From Novosphingobium sp. (GTDB taxonomy: Bacteria > Pseudomonadota > Alphaproteobacteria > Sphingomonadales > Sphingomonadaceae), in the NCBI RefSeq assembly GCF_020852455.1, contig NZ_JADZAT010000010.1:1-64000 (forward strand): a stretch of 64,000 nt of DNA. The letters are read 5' to 3'. The translations under genes and the position numbers were made by a program. Of this stretch, positions 43,179 through 51,552 are shown piece after piece. The notes beneath the pieces were generated by a model, which was not told the origin of the DNA, did no database searches, and saw nothing but the letters and a program-made list of their open reading frames with translations. Positions within the stretch are counted from its first letter, which is position 1, and every line of letters begins with the position of its first letter.

Positions 43179-46094
43179 TCACTTGCTGCTATCGGGCGCG
43201 GAGTCAACCGCTGGCGCGATTTCGATCGGCAGGCCGAGCTTGCGGAGCTGCGGCTCGACCTGCTTGCGGTCGCCCACCACCACGAAGACCAGGCCATCGG
43301 CGCCCAGGTACTTGCCGGCCATGGCATTGATCGCCTTGGCATCGACCGCGCGATAGCGGCCGGGCAGGGTGGTCTGGTAATTGTCGGGCAGACCCAGCAG
43401 CTGGTTGGACTGGATGGCCCCCAGCACCTGGCCGTTGGTTTCGTACTGGTTGGGCAGCCCGCGCACATTGCCTTCGGTCACCCGGTCGAGCTCGACCTTG
43501 TCGACCCCCTTGGTCAGCGGGAAGGCGCGCAAATGGCCCAGGATGGTGGAGATCGAATCCCCGGTGCGATCGGACTGGACCGGGGCCACCACCAGCAGCG
43601 AGCGCGGCCCCATCGGGCTGCGCACCGTGCTGCGCACGCCATAGGACCAGCCCTTTTCCTCGCGCAGGTCCATGTTGAGGCGCGAAAGGAACCCGTCGCC
43701 CAGCACTTCGTTGGCCAGGCCCAGCGCTTCCAGCCCCTGGTCGCGGCCAGTGATCGGCAGCACCCGCCCGGCGACGATCACCGATTGCGGTGAATTGGGC
43801 CGGTCAATCAGCACGATCCGGGGGCGCGGTGTGGGCACCGCGGCGTCAAGCGCCTTGGCCGGACGCGGTGTGGCCGGGGCCTGCCAGCTGCCAAAGCTGG
43901 CCTCGAGCATCGGCCTCAGCTGCTCCATGGTTACATCGCCAACCACGGTAATGGTCACATTGTCACGGCGCAGCCACTTGCCGTGTGCGGCGCGAAGGGC
44001 AGCCGGGGTCAGCGCCGCGACCGAGCGGGCATCGCCCAGTCCGTCGCTCAGCTGGCCATAGGGGTGCCCCGGCCCGAACAGGATTGGCCCCATGTTGCGC
44101 GTCGCCAAGGCGCGCGGGCTGGCATTGGCCTGGGCGATCTGCGACAGGCGCTGGTCGCGGGCGCGCGTGACGTCGTCGTCGCGGAAGGCCGGGCGCAGCA
44201 CCACTTCAGCCAGCAGGTCAAGCGAGGGCTGGAGGTTGGCGCTGAGCGCGCTCATCGTCACGTTCGAGGTATCAAGGCCGGCCCCGGCGCCGATGCTGGC
44301 GCCCAGCCGCTCCTGTTCCTCGGCAATCTGGGTGGCATCCAGCCCTTGCGTGCCTTCGTCGAGCAGGGTCAGCATCAGCGACTGGGTGCCGGGGCTGTCC
44401 TGCAGGTCGGCGGCGTGGCCGGCGTCGAAGCTCAGGCTGACCAGCACGCCTGGCACTGCGGTGCGGCGTGCCAGGATCACCGGGATCCCGTTTGGCAGGG
44501 TGGCGCGTTCCAGCGCCGGGAAGGTCAGGTCACCCACCGGATCGACCGGCGGGAAGGCCCGCTTGGGCCCGGTGGCAAGCTTCGCCGCAGGCTTCTTCGC
44601 ATCGGGACGCGGCGGCGTGCTGATCGCCTCATCGCCCCAGCCGCCCATTACCTCGCCGCGCTCGGTGCGTTCGCCGGGGCTGACGGTCAGCGCATAGACC
44701 GGGCGCGACAGCCAGCGTTGCAGTGCGCCCTGGACTTCGCCCGGGGTCAGCGCGGCGATCCGTTCCAGATCGGTCTTGTACTGCGCAGGATTGCCCGAAT
44801 AGAGCAGCCCTTCGGCCAGGGTTGAACCCTTGCCGCCGAAATTGCCGACCGGTTCAAGGCTGGCGATCTGACCGGAAACCGCGCCGGTGGCCGCGCGGCG
44901 CAGTTCGTCTTCGCTGGGGCCATCCTTGATCAGGCGGGCCACCTCCTCGTCCAGCGCGGCTTCGGCCACCTTCGGATCGATCCCCGGTTTCACGTTCATT
45001 TCAACCTGGATCACGCTGACCTGTTCATACTGCGCGACATAGGCGGTGACCGAGGTGGCCAGCTGTTTGCCGCGCACCAGGTTGTTGTCGAGCCGCGAGC
45101 TGGCCAGCCCGCCCAGCACCCGCATGCCCATATCGAGCGCGGGGGCATCGGCATGGGCCATGCCGGGGCCCGACCAGACCCGATAGAGCCTGGTCTGCGG
45201 CACCTGGTCCTTCATCTCGCGGCGCACCGGCGCGGCCAGGGTGACCGGGCTGGCATCCAGCTTGCGCACTTCGGGACCGCGCGGGATGTGACCAAACCAT
45301 TTTTCGACCATCGGCCGGGCGGTGGCGACATCGATATCACCCGACAGCACCAGCACCACGTTGTTGGGGGCGTAATTGTCGGTGAACCACTTGCGCACGT
45401 CGCCCAGGCTGGCGGCGTTGAGATCGGCCATCGAACCGATCGTGTTGTGCCGATAAGGGTGACCAACCGGGAACAGGCCATCGCCGATCGCATAGTCAAC
45501 CAGGCCGTAGGGCTCATTGTCGCCCTGGCGCTTCTCGTTCTGGACAACCCCGCGCTGCTTGTCGAGCTTGTCCTGGCTGACCGCGCCCAGCAGGTGGCCC
45601 ATCCGGTCACTTTCCATGAACAGCGCCAGGTTGACCGCCCCCTTGGGCACCACTTCGACATAGTTGGTGCGATCGAACGAAGTCGATCCGTTGGTCGAGG
45701 TCGATCCGGCGCCTTCCAGCGGGATATCGAAATTGGGGACGTTTTCGCTGCCGCCGAACATCAGGTGTTCGAACAGGTGGGCAAAGCCGGTGCGGCCCTT
45801 GGGCTCGCTTTTCGAACCGACGCGGTAATAGGTCGTCACGCCCACGATCGGCGCCTTGCGATCGGTGTGGACGATCACCTGCAGGCCGTTGGAGAGGGTG
45901 AACTGCTCGTAGGGAATATCCACCGCCTTGACCAGTTCGCTGAGCGGAGCAGGCTGGGCCTTGGCTTTGGGTGCAGGGGCGGGTGCTTCGGCCGGAGGCG
46001 GCGGGGCACTGGCCAGTTCGGCACCGGGCGCCGAAGCGCAGGCGCTGAGGGCAAGGGCCAGGAGCGAAGCGGAAACAAAACGGCGCATGGACAT
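43179..46094 (-). CDS. M16 metallopeptidase, two fused lobes, lipoprotein
   Basis: The 971-residue protein has a lipobox near the start (LALSACASAPG), a Pro/Ala linker and two M16 halves. The first half holds the zinc motif HLFEHLMFGG; the second (from about residue 540) lacks HxxEH and is the inactive partner lobe. Such enzymes degrade peptides in the periplasm. GGGGAG lies before the first of two in-frame ATGs. It is divergent from the secretin gene. Confidence 0.9.
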   Translation of the reverse strand: MSMRRFVSASLLALALSACASAPGAELASAPPPPAEAPAPAPKAKAQPAPLSELVKAVDIPYEQFTLSNGLQVIVHTDRKAPIVGVTTYYRVGSKSEPKGRTGFAHLFEHLMFGGSENVPNFDIPLEGAGSTSTNGSTSFDRTNYVEVVPKGAVNLALFMESDRMGHLLGAVSQDKLDKQRGVVQNEKRQGDNEPYGLVDYAIGDGLFPVGHPYRHNTIGSMADLNAASLGDVRKWFTDNYAPNNVVLVLSGDIDVATARPMVEKWFGHIPRGPEVRKLDASPVTLAAPVRREMKDQVPQTRLYRVWSGPGMAHADAPALDMGMRVLGGLASSRLDNNLVRGKQLATSVTAYVAQYEQVSVIQVEMNVKPGIDPKVAEAALDEEVARLIKDGPSEDELRRAATGAVSGQIASLEPVGNFGGKGSTLAEGLLYSGNPAQYKTDLERIAALTPGEVQGALQRWLSRPVYALTVSPGERTERGEVMGGWGDEAISTPPRPDAKKPAAKLATGPKRAFPPVDPVGDLTFPALERATLPNGIPVILARRTAVPGVLVSLSFDAGHAADLQDSPGTQSLMLTLLDEGTQGLDATQIAEEQERLGASIGAGAGLDTSNVTMSALSANLQPSLDLLAEVVLRPAFRDDDVTRARDQRLSQIAQANASPRALATRNMGPILFGPGHPYGQLSDGLGDARSVAALTPAALRAAHGKWLRRDNVTITVVGDVTMEQLRPMLEASFGSWQAPATPRPAKALDAAVPTPRPRIVLIDRPNSPQSVIVAGRVLPITGRDQGLEALGLANEVLGDGFLSRLNMDLREEKGWSYGVRSTVRSPMGPRSLLVVAPVQSDRTGDSISTILGHLRAFPLTKGVDKVELDRVTEGNVRGLPNQYETNGQVLGAIQSNQLLGLPDNYQTTLPGRYRAVDAKAINAMAGKYLGADGLVFVVVGDRKQVEPQLRKLGLPIEIAPAVDSAPDSSK

Positions 46095-46268
46095 GAAAAC
46101 TCCCCGGAATTTCGCTCCTTGGTGGGCAAATTAAGGCCTTCCGCCCAGCGCAATTCGACGAACCGCATGAACCGTCCCATCGCCGGATGGCAAGGCCCCT
46201 TGCGAATCGCCCGCGCGGCTCTAGGGTCGCCAGCTTCGCCCGCCTGGTCGGGCCTTGGGGAGGTCGCT

Positions 46269-47834
46269 TTGCCGAATCTGCGCGCTGTGCTGCTGGCCGC
46301 GCTGGGTGCCGTGATGGCGCCTGGCCTGCTGCTGCTGGGCGCGGCGCCGCTGGCGGCACAGGGCACCCCGGTTCCGGCCGTGCTGGAAGAGATCAAGCCG
46401 GTAACCGCCGATGATGGCCAGGCGGCCTTCATGCTGCGCTTCAGCCCTGATCAGCCGCGGATTGACCCGCTCAACACCAATCCCACGCTGCCGGCGGTGA
46501 TCTTCCGCAATGCGCTGCGCAGCCCGCGGGTGGTCCAGGGCCTGGCTGGCAAGGGACTGGTCCGCTCGGCCCGTTTTGAAGTGGCCGGGGCCGATCTGGT
46601 GCTGCGGTTCGATACCTCGGCTGCGGCCAAGGTGACGGTCGAACCCGCCGGGCAGAACGTGGTTCAGGTCAAGGTCCGCAAGGTCAGCGAGGAAGAGGCG
46701 ACCGGCAGCCGCCCGCTTGGGTCCGAAGGTGCGGCAGTGGCCCCGGCCAGTGACCTTGGTCCGCAGATGAGTGTGCGGCCAGGGGAAAGCTTTGAGCTGA
46801 TCCCGCTGAAATACGCCGACGTCAGCGAAGTGATCGGCTTGCTGGTCGAAGGGGCAACGATCGAGCCGAACAATGTCTTTATCCGCCGCGAACCGGGCTT
46901 TGGTTCGCTGGGATCGGGCAACCAGAACAGCTATATGCAGCCACCCCAGCAGCAGCAGCAACCGCAAAAGCAGCTTGGCCAGTCGTTCGGCAACGGGCTG
47001 GGGGTCGATCGCCGGCTCAATGCGATCTGGGTATCGGGTTCGCCTGAGCGGATTGCCCATGTGAAGCAGCAGGTGGCGCTGATCGACGTGCCGGTGGACA
47101 GCGTGATCCTGGAAACCCAGTTTGTCGAACTGACCGAAACCGGGGCCAAGAACCTGGGGATCGATCTCAACAACTCGAACGGCCAGATCGCGGTCGGGCG
47201 GATCGAAACCGGCGCGTTCCTGCCCGGCAGCATCAATCTGGATCCACGCGATGTGCTGCCCTCAGGCGTGCTGCAGGCGGCGATCTACGCCCAGGTCGAA
47301 AGGGGCGAGGGGCGAATTCTCTCGCGCCCCCGGATCTCCGCGCAAAGCGGGGCCAGCGCCAAGATCATCACCGGGGATGCCTTGCCGATCCTCACCGCGA
47401 TTACGCTGTCGGGGGTCAACGGGGTTTCGCAGCAGGTCCAGTATGTCAACGTCGGTGTGACCTTGCAGATCGCTCCGCGGGTTTCACCCGATGGCTTTGT
47501 CACCGCCCAGCTTTATGGTGTGGTCTCATCGGTCAGTGGCTATAGCCAGGGCTATCCCACCATCAGCCAGCGCGAGGCGGAGACCTCGGTCACGGTGCGT
47601 GATGGCGAAACATTCGTGATCGGCGGACTGACCCAGGAAAACATCATCAAGCGCAAGAGCAAGGTTCCCGGACTGGGTGACATCCCGCTGGTTGGCAACC
47701 TGTTCAAGGTTGAACGATCGAGCAGTTCGAAGACCGAGCTCTATATCGTGATTACTCCGCACATTGTCCGGCATCGGCGCTTCGATCAGACGAGCGTTCC
47801 GGATGCAGTGCCAACTCCGGCACCAGCACCATAA
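46269..47834 (+). CDS. secretin (type II/IV secretion-type outer-membrane channel)
   Basis: The start is TTG at 46269, five bases after a strong GGGGAGG, which places a proper signal peptide first (VLLAALGAVMAPGLLLLGAAPLAAQ). An ATG at 46167 in the same frame has no ribosome site. The 521-residue protein has an N-terminal region, a Gln-rich loop (PPQQQQQPQKQLGQSF), short N-domains with LNAIWVSGSPERIAHVKQQVALIDV, and the secretin domain with VPGLGDIPLVGNLFK. It forms a large outer-membrane pore. No other pilus or T2SS genes are adjacent, so its partners lie elsewhere. Confidence 0.85.
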   Translation: MPNLRAVLLAALGAVMAPGLLLLGAAPLAAQGTPVPAVLEEIKPVTADDGQAAFMLRFSPDQPRIDPLNTNPTLPAVIFRNALRSPRVVQGLAGKGLVRSARFEVAGADLVLRFDTSAAAKVTVEPAGQNVVQVKVRKVSEEEATGSRPLGSEGAAVAPASDLGPQMSVRPGESFELIPLKYADVSEVIGLLVEGATIEPNNVFIRREPGFGSLGSGNQNSYMQPPQQQQQPQKQLGQSFGNGLGVDRRLNAIWVSGSPERIAHVKQQVALIDVPVDSVILETQFVELTETGAKNLGIDLNNSNGQIAVGRIETGAFLPGSINLDPRDVLPSGVLQAAIYAQVERGEGRILSRPRISAQSGASAKIITGDALPILTAITLSGVNGVSQQVQYVNVGVTLQIAPRVSPDGFVTAQLYGVVSSVSGYSQGYPTISQREAETSVTVRDGETFVIGGLTQENIIKRKSKVPGLGDIPLVGNLFKVERSSSSKTELYIVITPHIVRHRRFDQTSVPDAVPTPAPAP

Positions 47835-48045
47835 CGGAGCGATGCTGGCGCACGAATACTGCTGCTGACGCCGGTCTAATTCATATAAATTTCAATAAGT
47901 TCCATTCGTGGTTCGACAACAACCGTTCGTCGCGATTTTCCACAATTGCGGGTTTCTCCGGCTCGACAGTCAGGGTCTGCGCGTTAGTCTGGCCGGTACG
48001 ACAGGCAGCGGGTCGCCGCCTGTCCAATAACCTATCGGAGGGAAG

Positions 48046-49176
48046 ATGCTGAAGAACAAGACTTTGCTCGGCCTTGCACTGGCCGGGCTGCCGATGATTG
48101 CACTTGCCGCTCCTGCCCATGCGCAGGTCGCCGGCGAAAAGATCGCCAACTCCTACATCTGTGTATTCAAGGCCAACACTGTGTCGCGTGGCCAGGTTGA
48201 ATCCGAAGCCCACCGCTCGGTCAAGGCTCAGGGCGGCCAGGTCAAGCACGTCTATCGCGCGGCGTTGCAGGGCTTCAACGCCAACATGCCGGCTCAGGCA
48301 GTTGAGCGTATGCAGGCCGCCAATCCCAACATCGCCTATTGCGAGCAGGACCAGGTAATGGCCGCGCCGCCGATCCGGGCCGAAGCCAAGCCGGGTGGCG
48401 GCGGTACTCAGCCGCCGCAGGAAACCCCGTGGGGCATCGCGCGTGTTAACGGCGGCGGAGCGGGCACGTTCGGTACGGCTTGGGTAATCGATTCAGGGAT
48501 CGATCTGACGCACCCTGATCTCAACGTCGATACCGCGCGCAGCCGCAGCTTTCTGGGCGGCACCACCACTCCGGCTGACCAGAACGGCCACGGCACCCAC
48601 GTTGCGGGCACCATCGCTGCGCTCGACAACGGCATCGGCGTGATCGGCGTTTCGCCGGGGGCCAGGGTGGTTGCGGTTCGCGTGCTTGATCGTCGCGGTT
48701 CGGGTTCGAACTCGGGCGTGATCGCCGGCGTCGATTACGTTGCGCAGAACGGTCAGGCGGGCGACGTCGCCAATATGAGCCTGGGCGGCGGAGTTTCGAC
48801 CGCGCTTGATACGGCGGTGGTCAATGCTGCTGCCGGCGGCGTGAAGTTCGCGCTGGCGGCCGGCAATGAAACCGACAACGCCAACAACCATTCGCCCGCG
48901 CGTGCCAACGGCACGAACGTCTATACCGTTTCGGCCTTTGCCAACGGCAACACCTGGGCCAGCTTCTCGAACTATGGCAACCCGCCGATCGACTATGCCG
49001 AGCCCGGCGTGTCGATCAAATCGACCTGGCTGAGCGGTGGTTACAACACCATCAGCGGCACCTCGATGGCCACCCCGCACCTCGCAGGGATCCTGCTCGC
49101 GCGCGCCACCCCCGCCAGCGGCGGCACGGTGACCGGCGATCCGGCTGCTCCGGCGGATACTATCGGCACCCGCTGA
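48046..49176 (+). CDS. S8 family subtilisin-like serine protease
   Basis: The 376-residue protein has a signal peptide ending HAQ, an I9-type propeptide (NSYICVFKANTVSR to YCEQDQVM) and a compact catalytic domain. The catalytic Asp is in WVIDSGIDLTHPDL, His in NGHGTHVAGTIAA, oxyanion Asn in AAGNETD and Ser in GTSMATPHLAG. It ends about 30 residues after the Ser motif, without a C-terminal anchor, so it is likely secreted. GGAGGGAAG precedes the ATG. Confidence 0.93.
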   Translation: MLKNKTLLGLALAGLPMIALAAPAHAQVAGEKIANSYICVFKANTVSRGQVESEAHRSVKAQGGQVKHVYRAALQGFNANMPAQAVERMQAANPNIAYCEQDQVMAAPPIRAEAKPGGGGTQPPQETPWGIARVNGGGAGTFGTAWVIDSGIDLTHPDLNVDTARSRSFLGGTTTPADQNGHGTHVAGTIAALDNGIGVIGVSPGARVVAVRVLDRRGSGSNSGVIAGVDYVAQNGQAGDVANMSLGGGVSTALDTAVVNAAAGGVKFALAAGNETDNANNHSPARANGTNVYTVSAFANGNTWASFSNYGNPPIDYAEPGVSIKSTWLSGGYNTISGTSMATPHLAGILLARATPASGGTVTGDPAAPADTIGTR

Positions 49177-49199
49177 TCGCGGCATGGCCAAAACCGAAG

Positions 49200-49229
49200 G
49201 GGCGGTCCGCGCAGGCGGGCCGCCCTTTT
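49200..49229 (+). terminator. Rho-independent terminator after the subtilase
   Basis: GGGCGGTCCGC and GCGGGCCGCCC pair with one T-G pair, followed by TTTT. It also lies at the end of the convergent acylase gene. Confidence 0.8.
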
Positions 49230-49236
49230 GCTTTGG

Positions 49237-51435
49237 TCAGTTCGAAACCACCTTGCGGCTGCGGGCATGCCGGGCCGCGTCCTCGCGGGTGAACCACACC
49301 GGCTTGAACCGGTGAGCGACGAACAGCGGGGCCTGGTCGGCATAGTGCGGGCTGGCCGGACGGGTCGTGGCCGCGCCATAGGGCTGGATTGACTGCGAAC
49401 GCAGCGTGCCATCCTTGCTCCATTCGACCAGCATGATGAAGCTGTCACCATGCTTGACCGACAGCCGCCCGTCGGGATCGACGGTCCAGTCGGTCGCCGC
49501 GCGCAGGGTATCGCCGCCGCCGTCCATGGGCAGGTCAATCGAGCCCTGGCGGATCCGGATCAGCTCGCCCAGCGGCGGGTCGATCCGCCCGAAATATTTG
49601 CTGAGGTGCGCCGCCGCCTTGGCCAGTTCGGCCTTCGGATCGGGCAGCGGCTCAAGCCCGTAGCTGTTCTTCATCGCCTGTTCGAGCACCAGAACCGCCA
49701 GCGCATCGGCCGCGCCCTTGCCGTCGGCGGTCAGGTCCCAGCCGGCCAGCAGGGCCTGGGCCTTGCGCAATTCCGGCTCGCCGCGCAGGTCGAGCCTGGC
49801 GATGCCATCGAGCATGTAGGCGACATAGCCGGCGCGCTCATAGCCGGTGTCGAACTTGGTCCGCAGCAGCCGGTCGCGCCCGATGGGGCCGGGTTCGGCC
49901 AGCAGCTTTGCGGCGCGGCGCGCCCGGTTGGTCAGGTCCAGTTCTACCCCCCAGATCGCCGGGATCGCGCCGGGATCAAGCTCGCTGCCAGGACCAGCGG
50001 CGAGCAGCGGGGTGTTGTTCGAATTGAATACATAGCCCGAGGCCGGGTTGACCACCTTGGGATAGCTCGCAAACGGGATCGAGCGCTGCCAGATCAGGTC
50101 CGAACGGGTCCCATCGACCGGGTAGCGCCAGTTCGGCCCCGGCTTACGATCGGGCATGGCGGCGTTGTAGAGATAGGCGATGGTACCGGTCTTGTCGGCG
50201 TAGATGAAATTGGTAGCCGGCACGCCCTGGATCGCCATCCCGGCCTGCCATTCGGCGAAGTTGCGGGCCTTGGTGATCCGGTAATACTGCTCAACGCTGC
50301 GCAGATTGCCGATTCCGGCATAGCGCACCGCCATCGCCCCGCGGCCATAGAGCATCGCCGGGCCGTGGACAGAACGCAGGACCGTGCGCGGGATCGGCAG
50401 GGTGAAGGGGCCAAACCGTACCGGCAGCCAGACCCTGGCCTGCTCGAACGGCCGCCACTGGCCGCCCAGCTTGTAGCTGCGCTTGTCGGGACTGGTTTCC
50501 AGTTTGTAGAGGTCGATCAGGTCCGGACGGTTGACCGTGTTGGTCCAGCCCAGGTCCGCGTTGTGGCCCATGAAGGGATAGGGCGATCCGGGGAAGGTCG
50601 CCCCGGCAAAGTGCCAGCCCTGATCGCTGTCGATCACCAGTTCATACCAGGCCACCCCGCCGCGATAGGGCTGGTGGCTGTTGGACAGCAGCCGGGTGGT
50701 GCCATCGCCCGCGCGCTGCGGGGCCACGGCAAAGGCGTTGGAGCCGGCCTGGCTGGCATCCGCCCCCATCGGCAGCGGCATCGGGTGGCTGGGGATGAAA
50801 TCATCGCCGTGCGTTGCGCCCGGCGTGATCGGCGGAGCGAGGCCGAGTGGGGGACCATGTTCGGGCAGTAGCTCGGCACCCTCGCTCAGCGGGCGCAGCA
50901 CCCGGTCCATCCCGAAGAAGAACGGCAGCCGCAGCGCAAAGCCGGTGGCGATATCCTCGCCGTTGACCGGGAACAGCCGGGCCAGCTTGATTTCGCGCGG
51001 GTGCTGCCGGGCAAAGTGGTTGAGCCCGCTGGCATAGGCATCGAGCACCGCGCGGACATCGCCCGGCAGTTCGCCGTAATGCGCCCGCGCGGTCTGGCGC
51101 GCGCCCAGCCAGTGGTAGGCAAAGTCCACCCCCGCGCCGTCCGGCCCGGCAATCGCGCCAAACCGGCCGCGGGTCATCGCGACGACGTCCTGCAGGGTCG
51201 AAAAGTCATCCTCGGCATGGGCTACGGCAACGCCAAAGGCGGTATCGGCATCGGTCTTGCCGTGGATATGCGGTACGCCAAATCCATCGCGCAGGATCTC
51301 GGCCGAATAGTGCCGCTCGGGCGGTGGCGGCCCGGGCTGCTCGGCCAGGAACGGTTCCCAGCTGGCCAGGCCGACCAGTGTGGTCAGCGTGACACCCAGC
51401 GCGGTCCAGCCCGCACGTTTTGCCCATTTGCGCAT
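49237..51435 (-). CDS. penicillin acylase family N-terminal nucleophile hydrolase
   Basis: The 732-residue precursor has an N-terminal membrane segment (TALGVTLTTLVGLASW), an alpha-chain with RDGFGVPHIHGKTDADTAFG and a beta-chain that would begin at the Ser of AGSNAFAVAP, the autocatalytic nucleophile. The pattern GRFGAIAG and the Asn/Trp motifs of GHNADLGWTNTVN fit the family. Members cleave beta-lactams, acylated homoserine lactones or other amides; the substrate is unknown. The frame is open far upstream, but the ATG at 51435 has GGGGAGG before it. Confidence 0.9.
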   Translation of the reverse strand: MRKWAKRAGWTALGVTLTTLVGLASWEPFLAEQPGPPPPERHYSAEILRDGFGVPHIHGKTDADTAFGVAVAHAEDDFSTLQDVVAMTRGRFGAIAGPDGAGVDFAYHWLGARQTARAHYGELPGDVRAVLDAYASGLNHFARQHPREIKLARLFPVNGEDIATGFALRLPFFFGMDRVLRPLSEGAELLPEHGPPLGLAPPITPGATHGDDFIPSHPMPLPMGADASQAGSNAFAVAPQRAGDGTTRLLSNSHQPYRGGVAWYELVIDSDQGWHFAGATFPGSPYPFMGHNADLGWTNTVNRPDLIDLYKLETSPDKRSYKLGGQWRPFEQARVWLPVRFGPFTLPIPRTVLRSVHGPAMLYGRGAMAVRYAGIGNLRSVEQYYRITKARNFAEWQAGMAIQGVPATNFIYADKTGTIAYLYNAAMPDRKPGPNWRYPVDGTRSDLIWQRSIPFASYPKVVNPASGYVFNSNNTPLLAAGPGSELDPGAIPAIWGVELDLTNRARRAAKLLAEPGPIGRDRLLRTKFDTGYERAGYVAYMLDGIARLDLRGEPELRKAQALLAGWDLTADGKGAADALAVLVLEQAMKNSYGLEPLPDPKAELAKAAAHLSKYFGRIDPPLGELIRIRQGSIDLPMDGGGDTLRAATDWTVDPDGRLSVKHGDSFIMLVEWSKDGTLRSQSIQPYGAATTRPASPHYADQAPLFVAHRFKPVWFTREDAARHARSRKVVSN

Positions 51436-51499
51436 GATCAATCGTCCTCCCCGCTGCACTGTGGTAGCCTTTGGAGTCGAAAAATCGCAAGCACCCCTT

Positions 51500-51519
51500 G
51501 TGTTGCGCATTGGCAACAC
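51500..51519. promoter_or_regulatory. dyad upstream of clpB
   Basis: GTGTTGC and GCAACAC form a perfect 7-bp inverted repeat with a 6-nt spacer, 34 bp before the clpB start codon. It overlaps CCCCTTG, a possible sigma-32 -35 element. It could be an operator or a 5' leader hairpin. Confidence 0.4.
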
Positions 51520-51552
51520 TACCTTCAGGTGTAACAGGAGGCTGATACACCC

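Noticed and set aside
45153..46268. Extension of the secretin ORF back through the M16 peptidase
   Set aside because: It is antisense to a confident gene; the signal peptide and ribosome site place the start at 46269.
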